Shown here: one piece after another, positions 9,662 to 18,218 of the stretch
How the letters are laid out: the number at the start of each line of letters is the position of its first letter
How positions within the stretch are numbered: position 1 is the stretch's first letter
Origin: Deltaproteobacteria bacterium
GTDB lineage: Bacteria; Myxococcota_A; Polyangia; Polyangiales; Ga0077539
Assembly: GCA_016218725.1 (NCBI GenBank)
Contig: JACRDB010000104.1
Location: forward strand, 1-64,000
Length of the DNA stretch: 64,000 bases
Reading direction: 5' to 3'
Translations under genes and position numbers: made by a program
Notes under the pieces: generated by a model
Told to the model about the DNA's origin: nothing
What the model saw: only the letters and a program-made list of their open reading frames with translations
The model's database searches: none

Positions 9662-10219
9662 GTGATCCTACGACGGCTCCTCCTCGTGGTGTTCGGCGGA
9701 ACGCTCTGCACGCTCCTGGATCAGGTGCATGTGCACACCGGGACCCTGTCCTACGCCCGACCGGTGATTTTCGGGCAGGCCGTCTGGGTCCTGCCGATGT
9801 TCATGACCGCCGTGGCGGCCATGCTCGCCGGCTGGCCCGCGATCGCCAGGGCCCTGGGCGAGCCCCTGACGCCCCGGGAGGGCCCCGAGGCCACGCGAGA
9901 CCTCCTCTTCGGGCTCCTGTGGTTCGTGGCGGTGTACGCCTCCAGCGGGGTCTTCAACGCCTGGCCCTGGGTATTGACCGCGATATACGGGCTCACCTTC
10001 CTGGTGCGCCTGAAGGCTCAGGGGACCCGCGCCTTCCTGGTGAACGCGTTCCTCCTGGCGGCCGGTGGGGTCCTCGCCGAGGCGTCGCTCTCCTCCACGG
10101 GGGCCTTCCGGTATGACTGCCCTGGGACCTGGCTCGTCCCCGTGTGGCTGCCGGGGCTGTACCTCCACGGGGCCTTCCTCTTGCAGCGCCTCTTGCGGAG
10201 CTTCCCGGTTACGTCGTAG
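9662..10219 (+). CDS. INSIG-like polytopic membrane protein
   Basis: 185 residues with about six hydrophobic helices. The pattern follows eukaryotic INSIG proteins along its length: a basic N-terminus and first helix ending LLDQVHVH, then AVWVLPMF (INSIG AWWVPP), a helix ending in P..AR.LGEP (INSIG LGEP, here residues 65-68), then a late GAFRYDCP and VWLPGLYLHG (INSIG GVYQYTSP and SWLPCIFF). In animals INSIG binds oxysterols and retains SCAP in the ER; mycobacterial homologues are known. It is divergent from an epoxide-hydrolase-like gene and 12 bp before an SDR. The function here is unknown. Confidence 0.7.
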   Translation: MILRRLLLVVFGGTLCTLLDQVHVHTGTLSYARPVIFGQAVWVLPMFMTAVAAMLAGWPAIARALGEPLTPREGPEATRDLLFGLLWFVAVYASSGVFNAWPWVLTAIYGLTFLVRLKAQGTRAFLVNAFLLAAGGVLAEASLSSTGAFRYDCPGTWLVPVWLPGLYLHGAFLLQRLLRSFPVTS

Positions 10220-10231
10220 TCCACCGGGGCG

Positions 10232-10987
10232 ATGAGCACGATCCATCTTCGGGACAAGGTCGCGGTGGTCACCGGCGCCAGCCGCGGCATCGGCGAGGCG
10301 ATCGCCAGGGCCTTCGTAGACAGCGGCGCCCGTGTGGTGCTGGCGGCCCGCAAGGTCGAGGCCCTGGAGGCGGTCCAGCGGTCCCTGGGCGAGGTGGCCG
10401 TGGCGGTCCCGGCCCACACCGGCAACGAGGACGCCTGCCAGCGGCTCATGGAGGCGGCGGTGGCGCACTTCGGGCGCGTGGACGTGCTGGTGAACAACGC
10501 GGCCACCAACCCGTACTTTGGCCCCCTCCTCGACGTGGATGAGGGCGCCTGGCGGAAGACCTTCGAGGTGAACCTCCAGGGGTACTTCTGGATGGCCCGG
10601 GCGTTGGCCCGGCACCTCCAGGGCCGCGGGTCGCCGGGGTCCATCGTGAACGTGGCAAGCGTGGTGGCGCTGGAGGCGGCGCCCTTCCAGGGCGTCTACG
10701 CGATGACCAAGGCCGCGGTGCTGTCCATGACCAAGACGCTGGCCTTCGAGCTGGCGGGGGGCGGCATCCGGGTGAACGCCATCGCGCCGGGGCTTGTGGA
10801 CACGCGCTTCGCGAGCGCCATCACGCAGAACGAGACCCTGGTGGCCGAGGTGCTGCGCAAGACCCCCCTGGGGCGGGTGGCGCGCCCCGAGGAGATCGCC
10901 GGCGCGGCCGTGTACCTCGCGAGCGACGCGGCGTCCTACGTCACCGGCCACACGCTGGTGGTCGACGGCGGCATGACCGTGGCGTGA
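10232..10987 (+). CDS. SDR-family NAD(P)-dependent oxidoreductase (DHRS4/FabG-like)
   Basis: 251 residues, classical short-chain dehydrogenase: cofactor motif TGASRGIG, NNAATNP (the NNAG position), catalytic Ser in NVASVVAL and YAMTK (Tyr-x3-Lys), then the C-terminal IRVNAIAPG and TGHTLVVDGG. NAATNP in place of NAGxNP is typical of the DHRS4-like subgroup acting on retinoid, steroid and other carbonyls, so the substrate need not be a fatty acid intermediate. It starts 12 bp after the INSIG-like gene and is probably in its operon. Confidence 0.9.
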   Translation: MSTIHLRDKVAVVTGASRGIGEAIARAFVDSGARVVLAARKVEALEAVQRSLGEVAVAVPAHTGNEDACQRLMEAAVAHFGRVDVLVNNAATNPYFGPLLDVDEGAWRKTFEVNLQGYFWMARALARHLQGRGSPGSIVNVASVVALEAAPFQGVYAMTKAAVLSMTKTLAFELAGGGIRVNAIAPGLVDTRFASAITQNETLVAEVLRKTPLGRVARPEEIAGAAVYLASDAASYVTGHTLVVDGGMTVA

Positions 10988-11025
10988 CCCCCCGTCGCCG
11001 CGGCGCTCGCCCGCATCGAGAACGG

Positions 11026-11787
11026 TCACTGCCTGGGCTGAAGCTCCGGAGCGAGGAGTGGGTGCTGTGTATGCCGGTACAGCTCCCACGACCGTGCGAT
11101 GGGCCCCGGCGAGGTCAACCACTCGACGCCGGTGAGCACGCCGTACGATCCAGCGACGAAAAGGCCGATATTCAGCATCATCAGCTCTGGGGCGAGAGGT
11201 CCAGCACCAGGGCGCTCGACGAGTGCCGCGGTGACCAGAAGGGTCGCGATCAGGCCCCCCGCTGCGATCACCATGGGCCAACCGAGGCGGCGTCTCCACC
11301 GGGTCTCGGCCGCCGCGATCTCAGCCCAGGAACGCTCGATGTCCGCCGCGATCTCGACCTCACTGCGTCCCTGAGCCCGTCCTCGAGACCAGGGGTCCTG
11401 TCTGTCGGACCCCCTGAGGAGCTGCACGAGGCTCGCTGTCAGCAGCGAGGTCACGCCAAGTGCGCTTGGAGCCAGGCCCACCGAAAAGAACTCTCCATCG
11501 CGGACCTGAAGCCAGATCCCACCCGCCATGAGAGCCGCGCCCAGCGCGAGTTGGCTCCACAAGACGGTCGACGCTGAACGGCGTACGGAGGCCCCAACAA
11601 TGCGATAGTGCAGCTCAAGCCGTGCGGCCGCGGCGATCCTCAGATCGGGGGCTTCTGGCGCAGCGCCGACGTTGGATGCCGTGGCCAGCGGGGCCGTTGT
11701 CGGCTGCGCCCAAGCCGAGGACAACACCAGGAACGTCGCAAAAAAGGAGGGGATGCGCATCCGGGCCGTCCTCAGAGGAGCGAGCAT
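11026..11787 (-). CDS. Predicted membrane protein of unknown function, lower GC than neighbours
   Basis: 253 residues from ATG 11787, with a second possible ATG at 11760. An N-terminal hydrophobic segment (FFATFLVLSSAWAQ) is a signal peptide or anchor. Later hydrophobic helices are around STVLWSQLALGAALMAGG, a pair of segments near SALGVTSLLTASLVQLL, MVIAAGGLIATLLVTAAL and MMLNIGLFVAGSYGV. No known domain recognised. One sampled 60-base line (11161-11220) is 62 % GC, below most of the window. The 127-bp inverted-repeat element ends just upstream of its promoter. Confidence 0.6.
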   Translation of the reverse strand: MLAPLRTARMRIPSFFATFLVLSSAWAQPTTAPLATASNVGAAPEAPDLRIAAAARLELHYRIVGASVRRSASTVLWSQLALGAALMAGGIWLQVRDGEFFSVGLAPSALGVTSLLTASLVQLLRGSDRQDPWSRGRAQGRSEVEIAADIERSWAEIAAAETRWRRRLGWPMVIAAGGLIATLLVTAALVERPGAGPLAPELMMLNIGLFVAGSYGVLTGVEWLTSPGPIARSWELYRHTQHPLLAPELQPRQ

Positions 11788-11793
11788 CGAGAG

Positions 11794-11799
11794 ATTCTA
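11794..11799 (-). promoter_or_regulatory. Putative -10 element (TAGAAT) of the 11026-11787 gene
   Basis: Minus-strand TAGAAT lies 6 bases before ATG 11787 and 4 bases inside the gene-proximal end of the neighbouring inverted-repeat element, so any -35 contacts would fall within that element. Confidence 0.4.
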
Positions 11800-11803
11800 A
11801 TAC

Positions 11804-11930
11804 TACTGCGGGAGATGAGTGTGCAGCCCACGCGGACTCGCAGGGCGGGCCGGGATGGGGGGGCGCGACGCGGTGGGGGGCGCGGGAACGCTGCCCGTCC
11901 GCGTGGGCTGCACACTCATCTCCCGCAGTA
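11804..11930. mobile_element. 127-bp MITE-like element with 34-bp perfect inverted repeats, flanked by TA
   Basis: Bases 11804-11837 and 11897-11930 are exact reverse complements over 34 bp, separated by 59 bp of G-rich DNA with no open frame of note. If the ends are read as CTGCGGGAG...CTCCCGCAG (11806-11928), each side abuts a TA dinucleotide, the target duplication of IS630/Tc1-mariner-type elements. It is non-autonomous. It lies between the end of the ygiQ-like gene and the promoter of the next minus-strand gene, so it may terminate one transcript and influence the other. Confidence 0.75.
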
Positions 11931-11974
11931 CTGCTAAGCCCCACAGAATCCTATCATTGACGCCGAAGGAACCA

Positions 11975-13903
<1,929 letters not shown>

Positions 13904-14077
13904 GGACGCTCACGTCATGGTAGCGCCCCCAGGCGGCGTCACGCCCCCCGGGCGCCCTGGAGGGGCAAGAAAATTCAATAATATCGCCATGTTGTGCGAT
14001 TGTGTGCGATTCTCTGGCCCCGCTGCGCGATCCCTGGGAGGGTTTCCCTCGCACCCGGGATCGTGCAGGATGGCCCC

Positions 14078-14677
14078 ATGCGAAGCGCAGCGCTCGGAGC
14101 GTTCCTGGCGGTGGCCGCGTGGGCGCCCGCCGCGCGGTGCGACCGGCGTCCCACGGTCGCCAGCGACGGGTTCTACATCGGCGCCCGGGTGGGGCCGGGC
14201 ACGGCCTTCACCGGTGCCTGGGACCTGGACGTCTACCTCACCCGCAACCGGCTCCTCTCCATCGGGCCCGCGGTGTCCCTCAACATCCTCGGGAGGAACG
14301 CCCCCGCCGGTCAGGAGCAGGAGCTGGTGGTGTCGGGAGACATGCGCTTGAAGATCGGGCTGAACGAACCCGGCGGCATCTTCCGCCCCTTCGTGATGCT
14401 CGGCGGGGGCTTCACCTACGCGGAGCTCCTGGAGACCCGTCAGGCCGGCGTCTCGGTCACGCCCCCGGGCTCGTTGATGTCCGTGCAGGGCGAGGTGCTC
14501 CATCCGAGGCTCCGGCAGTGGTCCCCGATGCTCACCCTGGGCGCCGGGATGGACCTCTTCGCCCTCGGGGCCGTGGGCTTCACCACGGCGTTCCAGACCC
14601 GCTTCCACCTCGGCGGCAGCGACCGCCTCCCGGACGCCTGGTTCGAGCTCCTCTTCGGGGTGCGCTTCGGGCTTTAG
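14078..14677 (+). CDS. Small secreted, probably outer-membrane beta-barrel protein
   Basis: 199 residues from ATG 14078, chosen because it opens a clear signal peptide (ALGAFLAVAAWAPAARC). The mature part alternates short polar and hydrophobic strands (GFYIGARVGPGTAF, NRLLSIGPAVSLNILG, LFALGAVGFTTAFQTRF) and ends FELLFGVRFGL, an aromatic-terminated strand as in outer-membrane barrels. No specific family recognised. An AT-rich stretch (13970-14030), rare in this window, precedes it and may hold the promoter. Confidence 0.6.
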   Translation: MRSAALGAFLAVAAWAPAARCDRRPTVASDGFYIGARVGPGTAFTGAWDLDVYLTRNRLLSIGPAVSLNILGRNAPAGQEQELVVSGDMRLKIGLNEPGGIFRPFVMLGGGFTYAELLETRQAGVSVTPPGSLMSVQGEVLHPRLRQWSPMLTLGAGMDLFALGAVGFTTAFQTRFHLGGSDRLPDAWFELLFGVRFGL

Positions 14678-14695
14678 CGAGGGCGCCGGTCGGTG

Positions 14696-14701
14696 TACCG
14701 T
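14696..14701 (+). promoter_or_regulatory. Putative -10 element (TACCGT) of the aldo/keto-reductase-like gene
   Basis: TACCGT, preceded directly by TG, lies 7 bases before ATG 14709. Confidence 0.4.
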
Positions 14702-14708
14702 CCGGCGC

Positions 14709-15491
14709 ATGGAGTTCACCCATCGCACCCTGAGGGCGGCTGGAAAAAAGGTCCATCGCCTGGGCCTCGCCTGCAACATGGGCATTGACGAAGCGGGAAT
14801 CCGCCACGCCCTGGACCGCGGGATCAACTACGTCTTGTACACCCCGATCAAGAACGCCGCGGTGCAGCCCGCCCTCCGGGACGCCCTGGCGCGGGACCGG
14901 GAGAAATACGTGGTCGCGGGCCTCCCGCTGGTCAACTGGTTCGGCGGGAGCGTGCGCCGCACGGTGGAGGGCATGCTCAAGGACCTCCACACGGACTACC
15001 TGGACGTCTACCAGCTCGGGTGGCTCGGGGTGGCCTCGGCGTGGACCGATGGGGTGATCAAGGAGCTGGTGCACCTCAAGGAGACCGGCAAGGTCAAGGC
15101 CCTGGGGACCTCCATCCATGATCGCGAGAGGGCCGGGAACCTGGCCGAGGACAGCGTGCTGGACCTCTTCATGATCCGGTACAACGCCGCGCACCCCGGG
15201 GCCGAGCGGGACATCTTCCCGCACCTGGAGCGGCGCCACCCGTCCATCGTGGCGTACACCGCCACGCGCTGGCGCAAGCTCCTCAAGGCCCCGCGGGGCT
15301 GGACCGGCCGCGTGCCCACGGCCGGGGACTGCTACCGCTTCTGCCTCAGCAACCCCAACGTGGACGTGGTGCTCTCGGGCCCCGCGGACGCCAGGCAGCT
15401 CGACGAGAACATGGCCGCCCTCGAGAAGGGCCCCCTGTCCGACGAGGACCTCGGCTGGATGCGGGAGTTCGGCAAGGTCGTCCACGGATAG
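14709..15491 (+). CDS. Aldo/keto reductase-fold protein lacking the catalytic tetrad
   Basis: 260 residues with the AKR barrel pattern: ALDRGINYVLYTP, REKYVVAGLPL, YLDVYQLG, GKVKALGTSIHDR, FMIRYNAAHPG and a C-terminal CLSNPNVDVVLSGP. The four catalytic residues are not where expected: the DTA..Y segment is LYTPIK (about 43-48), the ATK Lys position reads AGL, and the His of YQ(I/L)H is Gly 104. It is therefore probably not a normal NADPH carbonyl reductase and may be a binding protein or have a different chemistry. The ybjQ-like gene follows by 18 bases. Confidence 0.8.
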   Translation: MEFTHRTLRAAGKKVHRLGLACNMGIDEAGIRHALDRGINYVLYTPIKNAAVQPALRDALARDREKYVVAGLPLVNWFGGSVRRTVEGMLKDLHTDYLDVYQLGWLGVASAWTDGVIKELVHLKETGKVKALGTSIHDRERAGNLAEDSVLDLFMIRYNAAHPGAERDIFPHLERRHPSIVAYTATRWRKLLKAPRGWTGRVPTAGDCYRFCLSNPNVDVVLSGPADARQLDENMAALEKGPLSDEDLGWMREFGKVVHG

Positions 15492-15509
15492 CATCGCGAG
15501 GAGCGGCAC

Positions 15510-15905
15510 ATGACAAGTCCACAGGGTCCCCAGGGAGAGTCCCCGTACCGCGTCGGCGCCGAGGTGACCGACAACATCATCGTGACCACCGGAGGCGACC
15601 TCGACGGGTACCGGGTGGTGTCCTACCTGGGCATCGTGCGGGGCATCGTGGTGCGCTCGGCCTCCCTCGGGCAGGGCATCGTCGGGGCCTTCAAATCCCT
15701 TGGAGGAGGCAACATCGATGAGTGGAGCCAGGTGTGTGAAGAGGCCCGCCACGAGGCCTACGCCCTGATGCTGGAGCACGCCCGGCAGCTCGGCGCCGAC
15801 GCCGTCGTGGCCATGCGCTATGACGCCACGGAGTTCATGCAGGGCGCCACCGAGGTGCTTGCCTACGGCACCGCCGTGCGCATCTCCCAGCGCGAGGGCC
15901 GCTAG
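15510..15905 (+). CDS. YbjQ-like heavy-metal-binding domain protein (UPF0145)
   Basis: 131 residues. IIVTTGGDLDGYRVVSYLGIVRGIVVRS, a central ARHEAYALMLEHARQLGADAVVAMRYD helix-strand and a terminal EVLAYGTAVRI match the pentameric YbjQ/UPF0145 family, whose molecular role is unclear. A purine-rich ribosome-binding site (GCGAGGAGCGG) precedes the ATG. It probably shares a transcript with the AKR-like gene and overlaps the convergent DUF255 gene end by 4 bases. Confidence 0.85.
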   Translation: MTSPQGPQGESPYRVGAEVTDNIIVTTGGDLDGYRVVSYLGIVRGIVVRSASLGQGIVGAFKSLGGGNIDEWSQVCEEARHEAYALMLEHARQLGADAVVAMRYDATEFMQGATEVLAYGTAVRISQREGR

Positions 15906-17998
15906 GTCTCTGCAAGCAGCGTCGCGAGGACCTCCCGCAGCGCCTCGGGCTCCCCCACCGGGGCCTCGCAGCGGGCGCCGTGACAAAGGTACACCCTCGG
16001 AGCGCCCTCGGGCCCAGCTCCCTTGGCGCCCACCAGCGACGGGTCCAGCCCCAGGGCGAGGCCCTCGGCCTCGGAGGCCACCTGGAGGACCTCACAGTGG
16101 GGCAGCACGAACTCACGGAGCACAGTGGTGAGAGCGCTGCTCCGAGGGTCTCCTCGGGGCCCGAGGACCATCGCCACGAAGGGCGGGCGGGCCAGGCGAT
16201 CCCCCGCCAGCACCACCGAGGCGAGGCCGAGCGGGGATCCCCTGGCCGCTTCGAGGAAGGGCCCCAGGGCGCGCTCGGCGCCTTCGTGGTAGCGCGCCTC
16301 GCCGGTCAGGGCGTGGAGCCTCAGGAGCGCGGAGGAAGCGAGGCCCAGGCCGCCGGGCATGGCGTGGTCGTGGGGGTCCCGGGGCCTGGAGAGCACCACC
16401 TCGGCGTCCGAAGGGGTCGCGCAGAGGACACCCTGGTCATCGCTAAAGCGCGCCAGGATCGCGTCCCCCAGCGCGCGGGCGAAGGCCAGGGCCTCCCCGT
16501 CGGAGGCGGCTTCGAAGACCTCCAGCGCCGCGCAGGCGAGGGCCCCGTGGTCGTCCAGGAAGCCCGTCCCGTAGGCCTCGTCTCCCTTGATCGCGTGGCG
16601 CAGCGTGGCGCCGTCCCACGCGAGCGTGCGCCACCGCCCGAGGGCCCGCTGCCCCACGGCGACGAGCTCGGGGTCTTCCAGCGCGGCGCCGGCGTCGGCG
16701 AAGGCCGAGATCATCAAGCCGTTCCACGCCGCGAGGCACTTGTCGTCGGTGGCCGGCCGAGGGCGCCGGGCGCGCGCCTCCAGGAGGCGCGGCGTGGCGC
16801 GCACCACCGCGTCGACCAGGCGCTCCGGCGCCCAGCCCAGGGTCGCGGCGACGGCTTGCGCGGTCCCGGGCGTCCAGAGCACGCTGCGCCCGTGCTCGAA
16901 GTTGCCCGCCGGGGTCACGTCGAACCAGGCCGCCAGGGCCTCGCCGTCGGAGGCCCCGAGGACCTCGGTGAGCTCCTCGCGGGTCCAGACGAAGTACCGG
17001 CCCTCCTCGCCCTCGCTGTCGGCGTCCTGGGACGCATAGAAGACCCCGCTCGGGGACACCATCTCGCGCTGGCACCAGCGCAGGATCCCTCGCGTGGCCT
17101 CGCGGTACAGCGGCGCCCGCGCGGGGTCCCGCGCGAAGAGCCGCGTCCCCCGGAGGTAGAGCCTCGCCAGGAGCGCGTTGTCGTAGAGCATCTTCTCGAA
17201 GTGGGGCACCTTCCACTGGGCGTCCGTGCTGTACCGCGCGAAGCCACCGCCGAGGTGGTCCCGGAGGCCCCCGCGGGCCATCCCGTCCAGGGCGCGGCCC
17301 AGGGCCTCCAGGGCGCTCGCCCCGAGGCCCTCGGGGTCCTCGACGGCGGCGACCACCAGGAGCTCCAGGGCCATGGTGTTGGGGAACTTCGGTTGTGTAC
17401 CAAAGCCCCCATGGCGCCCGTCCGCCCGGCGCAGGGCCTCCCTCACCGCGGACGGCAAAAGCGAGCGGTCCGCGGTGGTGCGCGCCTGCGGCGCCTCGGT
17501 GGCGCGGCGCACCACCTCCGTGAGGGCCTCGGCCTGCGCGGAGACCTCGTCGCGCTGCGTGTCCCAGGCGGTCTTAACGGACCGTAGCACCTCCAGGAAC
17601 GAGGGCATCCCGTAGCGCCGCGCGTTGGGAAAATAGGTCCCGCCGACGAAGGGCCTGCGGTCCGGCGCGAGGAACATGGACAGGGGCCAGCCCCCGGCCC
17701 TGCGCGCCAGGGCCTGATGGGCGAGCTGGTACGCCTGGTCCACGTCCGGCCGCTCCTCGCGGTCCACCTTGACGCTGACAAAGTGGGCGTTCAGAAACTC
17801 CGCGGTGGCCGGGTCCTCGAAGCTCTCGCGCTCCATCACGTGGCACCAGTGGCAGGCGCTGTACCCGACGGACAGGAACACCGGCCGGTCGAGGGAGCGC
17901 GCCAGGGCGAAGGCGTCGTCGCCCCAGGGGTACCAGTCCACGGGGTTGTGGGCGTGCTGGAGGAGGTAGGGCGAGCGCTCGGACCCGAGGCGGTTCAC
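15902..17998 (-). CDS. Thioredoxin-fold DUF255 protein (YyaL / spermatogenesis-associated protein 20-like)
   Basis: 698 residues from GTG 17998, inside a GTGA overlap with the heavy-metal-domain gene; the protein then begins NRLGSERSPYLLQHAHNPVDW, exactly where the family begins. The N-terminal thioredoxin-like domain has GYSACHWCHVMERESF (C-x-x-C), and the rest is an (alpha/alpha)6-type region with KFPNTMALELL, YSTDAQWKVPHFEKMLYDNA and EEGRYFVWTREEL. Family members may process N-acylglucosamine-like sugars, but the activity is not settled. Cytoplasmic. Confidence 0.9.
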   Translation of the reverse strand: MNRLGSERSPYLLQHAHNPVDWYPWGDDAFALARSLDRPVFLSVGYSACHWCHVMERESFEDPATAEFLNAHFVSVKVDREERPDVDQAYQLAHQALARRAGGWPLSMFLAPDRRPFVGGTYFPNARRYGMPSFLEVLRSVKTAWDTQRDEVSAQAEALTEVVRRATEAPQARTTADRSLLPSAVREALRRADGRHGGFGTQPKFPNTMALELLVVAAVEDPEGLGASALEALGRALDGMARGGLRDHLGGGFARYSTDAQWKVPHFEKMLYDNALLARLYLRGTRLFARDPARAPLYREATRGILRWCQREMVSPSGVFYASQDADSEGEEGRYFVWTREELTEVLGASDGEALAAWFDVTPAGNFEHGRSVLWTPGTAQAVAATLGWAPERLVDAVVRATPRLLEARARRPRPATDDKCLAAWNGLMISAFADAGAALEDPELVAVGQRALGRWRTLAWDGATLRHAIKGDEAYGTGFLDDHGALACAALEVFEAASDGEALAFARALGDAILARFSDDQGVLCATPSDAEVVLSRPRDPHDHAMPGGLGLASSALLRLHALTGEARYHEGAERALGPFLEAARGSPLGLASVVLAGDRLARPPFVAMVLGPRGDPRSSALTTVLREFVLPHCEVLQVASEAEGLALGLDPSLVGAKGAGPEGAPRVYLCHGARCEAPVGEPEALREVLATLLAET

Positions 17999-18207
17999 GG
18001 CGGGCCCGGGAGCACGTCGAAGCCCGCGGCCTCGATGGCCTCGCGAACCGCGCCGAGGGTGGCCCTGGTGGGGTCTATGCCCACCCGGGCCTCGCCGACC
18101 TTCACCGCGAGGGGCTCCACGCCCGGCACGGCCCTGAGCGCCCGGGTGACGCTCGCCACGCACCCCTCGCAGTGCATCCCCTGGATGGACAGTGTCGCTT
18201 CTTCCAT
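17995..18207 (-). CDS. CopZ-like heavy-metal-associated domain protein
   Basis: 70 residues forming a single HMA domain: LSIQGMHCEGCVASVTRAL carries the GMxCxxC motif for Cu(I) or a similar metal, and the remaining beta-alpha-beta order fits. It could act as a copper chaperone or buffer. No copper ATPase or CueR-type regulator is nearby. Its last bases overlap the GTG of the DUF255 gene (GTGA), so the two are translationally coupled. Confidence 0.85.
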   Translation of the reverse strand: MEEATLSIQGMHCEGCVASVTRALRAVPGVEPLAVKVGEARVGIDPTRATLGAVREAIEAAGFDVLPGPP

Positions 18208-18218
18208 GGGCGCGGAGT

